Origin: Candidatus Hydrogenedentota bacterium | GTDB taxonomy: Bacteria > Hydrogenedentota > Hydrogenedentia > Hydrogenedentales > SLHB01 | Length of the DNA stretch: 64,000 nucleotides | Assembly: GCA_016215105.1 (NCBI GenBank) | Contig: JACRLJ010000015.1 | Location: forward strand, 65,438-129,437 | Direction: 5' to 3' | Shown: positions 52,934 through 62,055 of the stretch, in pieces | Layout of the letters: the number at the start of each line of letters is the position of its first letter | Position numbering within the stretch: the stretch's first letter is position 1 | The notes under the pieces: generated by a model | Database searches by the model: none | Seen by the model: only the letters and a program-made list of their open reading frames with translations | Told to the model about the DNA's origin: nothing | Position numbers and translations under genes: made by a program

Positions 52934-53071
52934 AGGAATCCAGCCAGAAAGTCCGCTTATTGACGCGGCGCGGCCAGAAAGCATCTGCGCGTTGGTCAAT
53001 ACCATCGCTGGCTCGTGCGGAGTCTTGTTACGTGGAGGCTTTCTGGCCGCGCCTCTAGCGCCGGGATTCCT
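52934..53071 (+). repeat. Dispersed hairpin element, copy B (full length)
   Basis: 138 bases between terminal inverted repeats AGGAATCC (52934-52941) and GGATTCCT (53064-53071). The inner perfect 16-bp stem GGCGCGGCCAGAAAGC is at 52967-52982 with its complement at 53038-53053 and a 55-base loop, the same geometry as copy A; a half-stem CAGCCAGAAAG lies near the left end. It sits in the 629-base gap between the divergent NAGS-like and GH36-like genes, whose remaining sequence holds only a possible -10 element. Confidence 0.87.
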
Positions 53072-53118
53072 GCGATCCGAGAACGGTCTTCGGGATGAGT
53101 TTCGCCGCCAGAGTGGTG

Positions 53119-53124
53119 TATAAT
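53119..53124 (+). promoter_or_regulatory. Possible -10 element of the GH36-like gene
   Basis: A perfect TATAAT preceded by GTGG, about 50 bases after repeat copy B, without a convincing -35 at the right distance. It would leave a leader of about 190 bases before 53318. Confidence 0.35.
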
Positions 53125-53317
53125 TCGCCCTTCGTGGACCGGGGCCAACGTACGGCCCTCTCAAGTCCGGCATCCTTTCGGAAAAAACTACGGCGATAAA
53201 CTCGAGTCGTTTGTGCTTCCTTGTCCATTTCGTCCGAGCGAACCGGCTACGGCGGCGACAAGCAAGCAACACTGTTGACTGTGCAATTGCGGCTAAGCCG
53301 CCTTAGGAGCGAATCAG

Positions 53318-55648
53318 ATGAAGTCCCGTTTGTCATTTTGGTCTTGGTTCCCGATCTATTGTGCGCTGGCGCTATGCTGGGCAGGACCGGCCTTCGCAGC
53401 GGACGCGGAAGCGAAGCCAAAGGCCTCGAAACCGGCGCCCGCCCAGGCGGCAAAGCCCCAAGCGGCAAAGCCCGCAGACGGGAAACCGGCTGCAACTGTG
53501 GCGAAGCCCTCGACAAAGGCCTCGTCAAAGTCCGGGTCGAAGGCGGCGCCGAAAGCCCCCGCCAAAGCGGCGAAACCGGCAAAGCCCGTCAAGAAAGACG
53601 AGGGGACGATAGACAACGATTCGCCGTGGACGCTTCGCAACCACTATTCCTCCAGCATTGACGGCAGCAAACTTTACTACGCCGACGACAACGCCGACAT
53701 CGCACTCGAGTTCACCGACATCGGGATGATGGTCAAACATACCGGATTCTCGATCACGTTCGCCGATGGGCGCACCATCACCGCCGCGGATTTCGGACGG
53801 GGCTTTTCGTCGCGCGGGCCGTTTGAATCGGCGTACGGCAAGGGTACGCGCTACTCCGTGGACCTGCCGGAGAAGAATGGCATGAAGATCCACCACGCGA
53901 TCAGCATCCATGACAATAGGCCGTCCATCTTGGTTCAAGTGGAAATCGAGAATACCGGTTCGACTCCATTGGAAATCAGCGGAATAACACCCCTCTCGAT
54001 TTCGCCTGGGAATCTGCTGCACATCGGTGACGACGCGGAAATTAGCCAACGTCCCTTGGCTCAGCACGGGCCTTTCACCGCGTTCGACAAGAAGGCCCCC
54101 TCGGCGCTGGCAATAGTTCGCGATCGCGCGGCAAAGCACACGCTTGCGTTCGGGGCGCTGTCGCAAGGCGTCGCGACGACCGCGGTCAACGTCGAAGGCG
54201 GCGCTGCCGCACACGCCGATGTCGTGAGCAGCTTTTCTCCCGCAATCACCTTGGCGCCCGGTCAGAAGCTGGCTGCGGACCCCGTTTGGCTATGCTACCG
54301 TGTGGCCGAGCCTATAAAAGTTGACATGTATTACTCATGGACGCGAAGCATGATGCCGCACTCCAAGGACGCCGACAAGTTCCCCGATTCCTGGGTATCC
54401 GTTGACCCAGCGGCGGGCGCTGACAAGCTCTATGCCGCGGCAAAGGAATGGTCGGGCGCAGGAGTGAAGCACGCGCTGGTGCCCGCCGGTTGGGAGTCCA
54501 AGCCCGGATCGCTTCAGGGCGCGCCGGGGCTGTACCCCAGAGAGATGAGTAAAGTCGCTAAAGAACTCACGACCAGAAATATGACGCCAGGTATCACGGT
54601 GGATCCGCTGGCCTCGGAGGGTGGTGACGCCGAGTGGACCGCGCCCGGAGGCGACGGTCAGGTCTGGCTCAATTTGACCAATCCGAAGGCCAAAGAACAC
54701 GCGGTTGCAAGGCTAAGACCCCTGGTCTCGGCCGGGTTCGCATTCTTCGCGGTCGCTCCGTCTCCAATTCCAGACACGGTGTTGAAGCAATTCAATATTA
54801 CGCGGCGGCAGGCGGAGTGTCTGGCCTACGAGGTGATGGATGCGGCCGCCAAAGGCGTGCCCGTGGTTGCGCCTCCGGTCTCCTCGATGGATTCCGAGCT
54901 GGGCGGCTGGCTTAACGCCGCGGCGGCCTCGAGCCGGATGCGGGAGTATGGCGTAGTGTCCGGGGCGGTGCGTATTGACGCGGCGTCGTTCAAGAATGTT
55001 GACGATAGCCTCGCCGCCGCAATCACGTTGTATGGCGGCCCCATCGAGCTATATGGTGAGCCCAATTCGCAGACCGTGAACCAACTGGCGGCGGTGTTCC
55101 CCCGCCCGGCGCTCACCGGACGTCCGCTGGATGCGGCGAGGAACGCTCCCAAGCTCTGGCAGGTTCACGTGCAGTCCGAAGAGAACCGGGGTGACGCGGT
55201 GGTGGCGTTCCCTGGCGCGGGCGCCTGGAACGTAAACGAGATGGACCGGGATGAAAAACAACCGGTGAAGGTGTGGCGCGCCGATAGCGGCGAATTCGTG
55301 GACACGGCGGACAAATCGGTTCCCGCCTCGGACCGGCTGACGATCTACGGAGTAACGCCCGAAGCAACGCACCCGGTTATCATGGGCGCCTCCTCGCGGA
55401 TTGATCTCTTGTTTGCCGATTTGGTTTCGCTTACGTGGGACGAGCGCGGCGGGACCCTCAAAGGACAATTCGCGGGAAGCAATCGGAAGCCGGGAACGGC
55501 CTACGTCTATGTGCCGGCGGGATGGAGTCTCAAATCTGGCTCGGCGGGCAAGACGAAATTGACCCTGTCGGATGGCAAGTCGGTTATTGCGATTCCAGTC
55601 GAGACCGGGACGGGCGCGCGATTCGAGCTCGCTTTCGTGCGCGAATAG
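53318..55648 (+). CDS. Exported GH36-like (alpha-galactosidase-fold) protein with Ala-Lys-Pro linker
   Basis: 776 residues. Signal peptide to about residue 27 (cleavage AFA-AD), then an Ala/Lys/Pro/Ser-rich linker to about 95. A beta-supersandwich (about 100-340) resembles the N-domain of GH36/GH31-type enzymes (DNRPSILVQVEIENTGSTPL). A TIM-barrel-like part follows (about 345-590) with GWESKPGS, then LNLTNPKAKEHAVARLRPLV, which resembles the LDLTNPEVQ stretch of GH36. After it relatives read I(K)WD, giving the nucleophile; here it reads FFAVAPSPIP, with no Asp. A terminal beta domain completes the fold. It looks like a GH36-type enzyme with a changed active site. The family call is by pattern only. 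Confidence 0.65.
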   Translation: MKSRLSFWSWFPIYCALALCWAGPAFAADAEAKPKASKPAPAQAAKPQAAKPADGKPAATVAKPSTKASSKSGSKAAPKAPAKAAKPAKPVKKDEGTIDNDSPWTLRNHYSSSIDGSKLYYADDNADIALEFTDIGMMVKHTGFSITFADGRTITAADFGRGFSSRGPFESAYGKGTRYSVDLPEKNGMKIHHAISIHDNRPSILVQVEIENTGSTPLEISGITPLSISPGNLLHIGDDAEISQRPLAQHGPFTAFDKKAPSALAIVRDRAAKHTLAFGALSQGVATTAVNVEGGAAAHADVVSSFSPAITLAPGQKLAADPVWLCYRVAEPIKVDMYYSWTRSMMPHSKDADKFPDSWVSVDPAAGADKLYAAAKEWSGAGVKHALVPAGWESKPGSLQGAPGLYPREMSKVAKELTTRNMTPGITVDPLASEGGDAEWTAPGGDGQVWLNLTNPKAKEHAVARLRPLVSAGFAFFAVAPSPIPDTVLKQFNITRRQAECLAYEVMDAAAKGVPVVAPPVSSMDSELGGWLNAAAASSRMREYGVVSGAVRIDAASFKNVDDSLAAAITLYGGPIELYGEPNSQTVNQLAAVFPRPALTGRPLDAARNAPKLWQVHVQSEENRGDAVVAFPGAGAWNVNEMDRDEKQPVKVWRADSGEFVDTADKSVPASDRLTIYGVTPEATHPVIMGASSRIDLLFADLVSLTWDERGGTLKGQFAGSNRKPGTAYVYVPAGWSLKSGSAGKTKLTLSDGKSVIAIPVETGTGARFELAFVRE

Positions 55649-55740
55649 GCGGTTGCGCCTCCACACTTCAGGCCGTAGTTGTAATGGCGCCGGGTGGCCG
55701 GGTACCGTGGTGTTATAGTGTTGATTGTGGGATGGGCGCT

Positions 55741-57414
55741 ATGCGCTACGGATCGTTGGCAAAACGGGTTGGAAACGCGGTGCGTCTGGCCGAAGTGGTC
55801 CAGGTGTTGGTCCGCCATGGCTTCGCCGACCTAGTCCGCCGTACGGGGCTGCACGAAGGCATACCGGCGCGTCTGTTGCGCGGTCTGCGCCTAATCGACG
55901 CGCCCAGCGGCGAGCCCGAAACCTTGGGAGCCCGCCTGTCCGCCGCATTCAGTGAGCTTGGACCGACGTTTATCAAGTTTGGGCAGGTAATGAGCACGCG
56001 GCCTGATCTCGTCGGCGTCGAAGTGGCCGCCGACCTTGGACGCTTGCAGGACCGTGTTGCGCCGCTGCCGTTCGCCGACATGGAGCCGGTAATCGCCGAT
56101 TCGCTCAAGGCGCCGGTGGCGGACATCTTCGCGGAGTTTGATAAGGAACCCGTGGCGGCCGCGTCGCTCAGCCAGGTGTACCGTGCGCGCCTCAAGACCG
56201 GCGAGGCCGTCGCCGTCAAAGTGCAGAGGCCGGGGGCCCTCAACACGATCGAATCGGATCTGAGCCTGATGCGCCGGATCGCGGAATGGCTGACTGAACA
56301 CGTACACGATCTGACCTGGATCGACCCCGTCGGCGCAGTGGATGAGTTTGCGCGGTCCGTTCGCCGCGAACTCGACTTTACCACCGAAGCGCGCGTCATC
56401 GATCGCTTCCGCAAGAACTTCGACGGTTCGCAACACGTTTTCGTGCCCCGGACCTTTCCCCAATATACCGCCACACGCGTTCTGACGATGGACTGGATTG
56501 ACGGGGCGCGCGTCGATCAGCTTGACGAGTATCCTGCGCGCCACAGTGACCCGAAGCGGGTCGCGGCCATTGGCTGCGAAGCGCTGTGCCAGCAGGTTTT
56601 CGACCATCGGCTGTTTCACGCCGACCCTCATCCCGGCAATATCCTGGTGTTGAGCGACAACCGGATCGCATTCTTGGATTACGGCATGGTGGGGCATCTC
56701 GAACGCTCCGACGCCGCCACCATCACCGACTTGCTGCGCGCGATCATTCGCGAAGACGCAGACGGTTGCGTCAATGCGATGCTTGCGCTGACCATGTCCA
56801 TCGATGTCGAGCGCCGGGAGGCCCTGGTCCATGAAGTGTCCGAGTATCTGGTGTTCGAGGCGCAGACCATCGTGAGCGGTGGCCAGGTTGGCCGCGCAAT
56901 CGAACGCGCGACAGAGCTTCTGCGGCGAAATCGCCTCGAACTCGCGCCACGATTCTCGTTGCTGCTAAAAGCGTTGGCGACCATCGAAAATGTCGGCCAC
57001 ACGCTTGATCCGGACCTTGACATGATCCCGATCATGCAGCCTTTCGTGGAGCGCATCGTGGCGGCCCGCTACGCGCCGGCGCAGCTCATGCTGGAAGCGC
57101 AATCCAATCTGTCTACCGTCCTGCGCTTGGGCCAAACGATTCCGCGCGACGTCCAATCCGTTCTGCGAATGCTGCGTCGAGGGCAACTCAAGATTCAACT
57201 CAATCATGAAGGGCTGAATCACTTGGCGTCCGTGACCGACGCCGCAAGCAACCGCATCGCGTTTGGCGTCATCACCGGCTCGCTAATTATCGGTTCGAGC
57301 CTCTTGATCACGACTAACGCCAGCGCGCGCAGCCTGGGTATGATAGGGTACATTATCGCCGGACTGCTGGGATTGGGTTTGGTGATCTCGATTCTGCGTT
57401 CAAAGAATTACTGA
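55741..57414 (+). CDS. UbiB/ABC1-family atypical kinase
   Basis: 557 residues from ATG 55741 (ATG 55732 is also in frame). The family's KxGQ motif is FIKFGQVMSTRPD, the Ala-rich loop AAASLSQVYRA, the lysine VAVKVQRPG, the catalytic HADPHPGN at 293-300 and FLDYG. Two hydrophobic C-terminal helices anchor it. UbiB proteins support ubiquinone or other isoprenoid-lipid synthesis. The next gene, ispE, makes isoprenoid precursors 46 bases downstream, which fits that role. Confidence 0.93.
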   Translation: MRYGSLAKRVGNAVRLAEVVQVLVRHGFADLVRRTGLHEGIPARLLRGLRLIDAPSGEPETLGARLSAAFSELGPTFIKFGQVMSTRPDLVGVEVAADLGRLQDRVAPLPFADMEPVIADSLKAPVADIFAEFDKEPVAAASLSQVYRARLKTGEAVAVKVQRPGALNTIESDLSLMRRIAEWLTEHVHDLTWIDPVGAVDEFARSVRRELDFTTEARVIDRFRKNFDGSQHVFVPRTFPQYTATRVLTMDWIDGARVDQLDEYPARHSDPKRVAAIGCEALCQQVFDHRLFHADPHPGNILVLSDNRIAFLDYGMVGHLERSDAATITDLLRAIIREDADGCVNAMLALTMSIDVERREALVHEVSEYLVFEAQTIVSGGQVGRAIERATELLRRNRLELAPRFSLLLKALATIENVGHTLDPDLDMIPIMQPFVERIVAARYAPAQLMLEAQSNLSTVLRLGQTIPRDVQSVLRMLRRGQLKIQLNHEGLNHLASVTDAASNRIAFGVITGSLIIGSSLLITTNASARSLGMIGYIIAGLLGLGLVISILRSKNY

Positions 57415-57460
57415 CGACTATGGGAAACTCGATTTCGATGGAAGCCAAAGGCCGATAACT

Positions 57461-58354
57461 GTGTCCACACCAATCGTCTATTACTCGTACGCGAAACTGA
57501 ACCTCTACCTCGACGTGCTCGGCCGGCGCCGGGATGGATACCACAACATCGAAACGATCTTTCAAAGCGTGAGCCTTCGAGACACGCTCCGCTTCACCGA
57601 GGCCCGCTCGGGCATTTCGCTGGAGTGTTCGACGCCCGAGTTGGACACCGGAGAGGGCAACCTCGCATACCGCGCAGCGGCGCTTCTCCAGAACTGGACT
57701 GGCTGCGCGCGCGGCGCGCTCATCCAGATCGAAAAATCTATTCCCATCGCGGCAGGATTGGCCGGTGGCTCCGGAGACGCGGCCACCACATTGGTCGCGC
57801 TAAATCACCTGTGGGACCTGCATCTGCCGGCGGGACACATCCGCAGGCTGGCCTTCGAACTCGGTTCGGATGTGCCGTATTGCACGATCGGCGGCACGAT
57901 GGCCGCGACGCGACGCGGCGAGGAAATGGCGGCGCTGGCGCCGCTGCCAAGGACCTGGTTTGTTCTGATTCACCCGTCCATCGCGGTCAGCACCAGCCGC
58001 GTCTACAACAGCCCAGATCTTACGTACAGCGGGGAGAAGCCCTTTGCCGGACGCACCCGCTCGTTCCGGGCGGCCGTGCGCGCGCTCGCGCAAGGCAATC
58101 CGGGACTCGCCGTGTTCAACCGGATGGAAGGGCCGGTGTTTAAGGACCACCCAAGTCTGGCTGCCGCGAAACAACGCCTTCTGGACGCGGGTTGCCTCGC
58201 CGCGGCCATGAGCGGAAGCGGCCCCACGATATTCGGTGTGTGCCGGACAAAATCCCAAGCAGCCAAGATCGCTGAAGCATTGCGCGACGCCCCACCCGAT
58301 TGCCGCATGTCTGTGGTATCCAACGTGCCTGTCGGAGTCGAGCGCGTACAGTAG
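57461..58354 (+). CDS. ispE: 4-diphosphocytidyl-2-C-methyl-D-erythritol kinase
   Basis: Fourth step of the MEP isoprenoid pathway; GHMP kinase of 297 residues. N-terminal AKLNLYLDVLGRRRDGYHNI, ATP loop PIAAGLAGGSGDAA at about 95-108, and the C-terminal MSGSGPTIFGV motif are complete. GTG 57461 starts the protein. It follows the UbiB-type kinase gene closely and is followed by an exported protein. Confidence 0.96.
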   Translation: MSTPIVYYSYAKLNLYLDVLGRRRDGYHNIETIFQSVSLRDTLRFTEARSGISLECSTPELDTGEGNLAYRAAALLQNWTGCARGALIQIEKSIPIAAGLAGGSGDAATTLVALNHLWDLHLPAGHIRRLAFELGSDVPYCTIGGTMAATRRGEEMAALAPLPRTWFVLIHPSIAVSTSRVYNSPDLTYSGEKPFAGRTRSFRAAVRALAQGNPGLAVFNRMEGPVFKDHPSLAAAKQRLLDAGCLAAAMSGSGPTIFGVCRTKSQAAKIAEALRDAPPDCRMSVVSNVPVGVERVQ

Positions 58355-58385
58355 ATCCTCCCACCATGTATGCCAGGAGAACCTT

Positions 58386-59546
58386 GTGAACAAGCCAATT
58401 ACGATTCAACGTGTTTCGCCCCTTCTACACTTCGGGAGTTGGTTTTGCGTCATCGTGTTGACCAGCGCAGCGGCGGTCCTGGCTGCCCCAGACGCGTTCG
58501 GCGAACAAGAACCGAAGCAGGCGCCCGATCCTCATGCAGGCTCGAAGTTTATCCCGCTCGACCTCCGGTCCGTGGCAAACGTGGACCCGATGGCCAAGGA
58601 GGACCCCTTCGGTCTCGGTCCGGAGCCACCCAATCGCCCCTATCTGTGGGTCGAGGCCGAAACACTCAACAAGCAGGACGGCGCCTTTGGGCCGGAGGCC
58701 CGCGCCGGGGCGTCCGGCGGGCAATTGCTGGGAAAAGGGTTTGGCGCCAAACCGGCAAACTGGGCCGAATGGTATTTTGATCTGCCGTTCCAGACCGAGA
58801 AAGGTCAGCTCTATCTGCGCGCTGCGCGTGAAAAGCAGAATCCCAGCGCGGTGCTTCAAGTAACACTCGACGGTAGAAACGTCTGCACCTTCTTTATCCC
58901 GCTTACGGGCGGTCCAGGTGACCAGGAAAAGGATTTTGGGCCGGAACTGGCCCGCGCCGAACTGGGGCACATCGAAATGGGGCGTCACGTGCTTCGCATC
59001 ACGACGTCCAACGCGGGAGATGATATCAATCTCGACGGGTTCTGGTTGTCGGACGATCAGCAGGATTTCCAGAATCGAATCGATGATCAGCGGCGCGTGC
59101 CGCCGCCCGCCCGGCCTCATATGCTCGTGTATCCCTTTGGCCCCATCCAAATTCACGGGGTTGCGTTCGACCTCCTGGACCCGGCGAAGAATGGCGGCAA
59201 GGGGATACTTGTATCCGGAAGCGCTCCGGCCGCGCCTGTCCCCTGCGCGGGTGTCCAAGGTCAACATCTCCAAGTCCTTGGAGCCGGTATCACGGAAGAC
59301 ACCGAGATCGAGGTGACCGTGGCGTACAACGACGGCGCATCGCAATCTCAGAAGATCCACTTGGGAACCTTGTTCACACGCAAGCCGAAGCAGCCTGTCG
59401 CCCGGTTCGGGCTCGAGCGCTGGGGCTATCTCGCATCGGTGTCAATTCAAGATAAACCACTGCGCGAAATCAGGTTCGGAAAGGGTTCCAGCCGCTACGT
59501 CATCGTTGCCGCAACGCTCGAGTCCCGACCGCCGGTCGGCCGATAA
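58386..59546 (+). CDS. Exported protein with CBM-like N-terminal domain
   Basis: 386 residues from GTG 58386 (AGGAG 6 bases upstream). A signal peptide (CVIVLTSAAAVLAAPDAFG) is followed by a Pro-rich spacer and then a beta-sandwich-like region starting LWVEAETLNKQDG, the EAE pattern of carbohydrate-binding modules, with WAEWYFDLPF and GRHVLRITTSNAGDDINLDGFWLSDD, all typical of CBM6/CBM35-like domains (about 75-225). The rest is a second beta domain without a family match. No catalytic domain is seen. Probably a periplasmic or surface glycan-binding protein. Confidence 0.7.
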   Translation: MNKPITIQRVSPLLHFGSWFCVIVLTSAAAVLAAPDAFGEQEPKQAPDPHAGSKFIPLDLRSVANVDPMAKEDPFGLGPEPPNRPYLWVEAETLNKQDGAFGPEARAGASGGQLLGKGFGAKPANWAEWYFDLPFQTEKGQLYLRAAREKQNPSAVLQVTLDGRNVCTFFIPLTGGPGDQEKDFGPELARAELGHIEMGRHVLRITTSNAGDDINLDGFWLSDDQQDFQNRIDDQRRVPPPARPHMLVYPFGPIQIHGVAFDLLDPAKNGGKGILVSGSAPAAPVPCAGVQGQHLQVLGAGITEDTEIEVTVAYNDGASQSQKIHLGTLFTRKPKQPVARFGLERWGYLASVSIQDKPLREIRFGKGSSRYVIVAATLESRPPVGR

Positions 59547-59757
59547 GCTTGACACTATTCCTGGCGTAGCCTACACTTGAGCGTTACTGAACAGAACTCA
59601 AGCTATCAGCAGTTCCCGTAGCCTCGGCTGGCGCTTGGATATGCGAGGATTCGTACGACGGCTTGGTTCGATTCGCCCAGTTGGCGGGCTGCATTCGCCC
59701 TAAAAGATACGATCTTGTTGACCCGGTTCGTTCGCGCGCCATGGAGTTGTCACGAAG

Positions 59758-61251
59758 ATGTTACAGGTAGTGTGCTCGTGCGGAAACCGCATGAGAGTCC
59801 CCGATTCCGGCTTGGGCAAAATGCTAACGTGCGCGAAATGTGGCGCCAAGCGTACGCTGACGCCGCAGAACACGCTGCCGTTGGCGGAAGACGCCGCCAA
59901 AGGCATGGCCCCAGCTCCGTCAGCGGCGGCGCGAAAGCGCATCGGCGAAATGTTGCTCGAGGCCGGAAGCATTACGCGAGCCCAACTCGATGAGGCGCTG
60001 AAGCTTCAAGCGAGTGGCTCCGGAAAGATCGTGGACACGCTGATTTCGCTTGGCCACCTCACTCACGAGGCCTTCGTGCGGTTTCTATCCAGCCAGCCGG
60101 GCGTCGCCAGTATCGACCTCTCGAATTACGAAATCCCCTCCAATCTGGTGGCGTTGGTCCCGCGTGATTTCGCGCTCAAACACGAAGTATTCCCGATCGA
60201 CCGTTTGGGCAAGCTGCTGACTCTGGGCATGGTATGTCCGCTTGACTCGTCCGCGATCAAAGAACTGGAAGATTTGACGGGACTCCGGGTCAAACCCCTG
60301 CTGTGCGCGCCGGGCGCCGTGCGTGAGTCCATTCGGCGCTACTACCCCGCCAAATCGGGCGAGGACACGGAGGAAGACATCGCCGCGCAGAAGCACCTCA
60401 GCCGCCTCGCCGGTACGATGAAATTGAAAAGTGTCGTCGGGCTTATTCGCCAGATCAACACCTTGCCCGCGCTTCCCGAAACCGTGAATCGTGTTCGCGA
60501 AGCCATGATCAACCCGCTCAGTTCGGTGGCGGAGGTCGGCGAGATTATCAAGATGGACCCGCCGATCGCCGCTAAAGTCCTCAGCGTGTCGAATTCGGCC
60601 GCCTATGGGTTTCCGAGTCGCGTGGACGACGTTGTACTTGGCGTGACGCTGCTAGGTCTGCGGGAAACGTACGCGATTGTGCTGGCCGCCGCAGTGGTGG
60701 ACTTCTTCGAGAGTTCCCGCCGATTCGACTACAAAGCGTTCTGGCTAAGCGCCATGTGCTGCGCCGCCGCCGCCAGGATCACTGCGAAAACGTGCCGACC
60801 CGAGGCGTTGGGCGGGGCGTTTTCGGCGGGCCTCTTGCACGATATCGGCCGGGTCGCGCTGGCCGAAGTGGCCGGTGACCGCTACGCCCAGGTGCCGTCC
60901 TCGCTGCACGGCCTTGATCTCATTGCCGCCGAGGAGGAGGTGTTGGGGATGGCGCACCCGGAGGCAGGGTATGAACTCGCTGCTCACTGGAGTCTGCCCG
61001 CCGGTATCGCCGAAGCCATTCGGTTCCATCACAATCCCGAACGCGCGAGCAAGGAATACGCGGAGACCGTCGCGGTTACCGCCGTCGCGTCCGCGATGGC
61101 CTACGCGGCGTCCGACAGCGAAGAGGACAAAGCCCGATACTTCGAGCGAATCGAAGGTCCGATGGCCACCCTCGATCTCGATCGCGAGTCGGCCGAGGCG
61201 ATTTTCGACGAGTTCCTCTCCCGCCGCGACAGCACCCTGAGAACGTCATAA
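59758..61251 (+). CDS. HDOD regulator with zinc ribbon and MshEN-like domain
   Basis: 497 residues in three parts. Residues 1-30: zinc ribbon with C6, C8, C25, C28. Residues about 60-190: a GspE/MshE N-terminal-like domain (KRIGEMLLEAGSITRAQLDEAL, LISLGHLTHEAFVRFLS), of the kind that binds c-di-GMP in some proteins. Residues about 230-430: an HDOD domain (LPALPETVNRV, SVSNSAAYGF, LLGLRETYAIVL, and LLHDIGRVAL with H361-D362). HDOD proteins are signalling adaptors; here the HD pair is present, although many are degenerate. No membrane segment. The domain combination suggests a cytoplasmic second-messenger response protein. Confidence 0.88.
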   Translation: MLQVVCSCGNRMRVPDSGLGKMLTCAKCGAKRTLTPQNTLPLAEDAAKGMAPAPSAAARKRIGEMLLEAGSITRAQLDEALKLQASGSGKIVDTLISLGHLTHEAFVRFLSSQPGVASIDLSNYEIPSNLVALVPRDFALKHEVFPIDRLGKLLTLGMVCPLDSSAIKELEDLTGLRVKPLLCAPGAVRESIRRYYPAKSGEDTEEDIAAQKHLSRLAGTMKLKSVVGLIRQINTLPALPETVNRVREAMINPLSSVAEVGEIIKMDPPIAAKVLSVSNSAAYGFPSRVDDVVLGVTLLGLRETYAIVLAAAVVDFFESSRRFDYKAFWLSAMCCAAAARITAKTCRPEALGGAFSAGLLHDIGRVALAEVAGDRYAQVPSSLHGLDLIAAEEEVLGMAHPEAGYELAAHWSLPAGIAEAIRFHHNPERASKEYAETVAVTAVASAMAYAASDSEEDKARYFERIEGPMATLDLDRESAEAIFDEFLSRRDSTLRTS

Positions 61252-61319
61252 AGGCGTTAGGCCGCAGGTCTGCCTTCCAACCTGAATCATCATTAGGCCG
61301 ACGCATCCCCTCCGTACCA

Positions 61320-61424
61320 GGCTCCGGCCCAGCCCTGGTTAGGGGCGGCAGACAATAGCCCACGGCGTAAGCCCTGGGACGATCCCACACGCAAAGCCAG
61401 CCCTGTAAGGGCGAAAGATCGCTT
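61320..61424. repeat. Dispersed GC-rich repeat with short hairpins
   Basis: In the gap after the HDOD gene: CCAGCCCTGGTTAGGGGC, a CCCACGGCGTAAGCCCTGGG segment that can pair its ends, and GCCCT-GTA-AGGGC (61400-61412) followed by GAAAGAT. Strings such as AGCCCTGNAAGGGCGAAAGAT recur, from general knowledge, across many genomes of Planctomycetes, Bacteroidetes and related groups as non-coding repeats. Only one copy lies in this window, so the repeat nature is recalled, not shown. Short reading frames through it are not genes. Confidence 0.5.
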
Positions 61425-61438
61425 TTCCTCACCTGGAT

Positions 61439-61963
61439 TCAATCATCGGCCTCCTCCAAGGCGGGATCGAGGACTTTCTCGTAGGCAACACGATACGTGA
61501 CGAATCCGAGCTTCTCGTGAGCCCGTTGCGAGGCACGGTTCTCTATACCTGTTTCGGAGCGTATGACACCGGCGCCGGAAGCGCGGGCGCGTTCTTCGGC
61601 GCATCGAACCATTTCGGAGCCGAATCCCTGGCCACGCCAGGAGGGAACAAGTTCCACATCGCGAATCTCCGCTGCGGTCACTGCATATCCGTCAAATTCC
61701 GTAAAGGTGACCCAGAGAAATCCCACGCCTTCGCCCGTTTCCGTTTCCCAGATACAGGCCACCGTCCGCGCGTCCTCAAGGGACTGCGCGAAATCACGCA
61801 AGAACGTTTCCGGCTGTGGAGTCCGGCGCCATCGGGCGTCGTAACGCTCGAACGGCATCCGCCGCGACCACGGCGTGTCCGATTCGTAGTTGCCCATGGA
61901 ATGCAGAAGCAAGACAAGTTCGCGATCCTGCTCCAAGTCGACTGGGCGCGGCTTGAGCCCCAC
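61439..61963 (-). CDS. GNAT family N-acetyltransferase
   Basis: 174 residues of the GCN5 fold. Acetyl-CoA loop PSWRGQGFGSEMV (about 108-120), the strand EIRDVELVP before it, and the C-terminal ENRASQRAHEKLGFVTYRV block typical of the family. The substrate cannot be told. ATG 61963 has no strong ribosome binding site. It is convergent with the HDOD gene, with the GC-rich repeat between. Confidence 0.88.
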   Translation of the reverse strand: MGLKPRPVDLEQDRELVLLLHSMGNYESDTPWSRRMPFERYDARWRRTPQPETFLRDFAQSLEDARTVACIWETETGEGVGFLWVTFTEFDGYAVTAAEIRDVELVPSWRGQGFGSEMVRCAEERARASGAGVIRSETGIENRASQRAHEKLGFVTYRVAYEKVLDPALEEADD

Positions 61964-62055
61964 GGCTACACTCCTCCCAGGGTTTTGTCCAATCCGTCCT
62001 GTACACTTCTATATGCGCAGGGTTCCCATACGGAGGGCCTAACAGCGCGAAGGGA

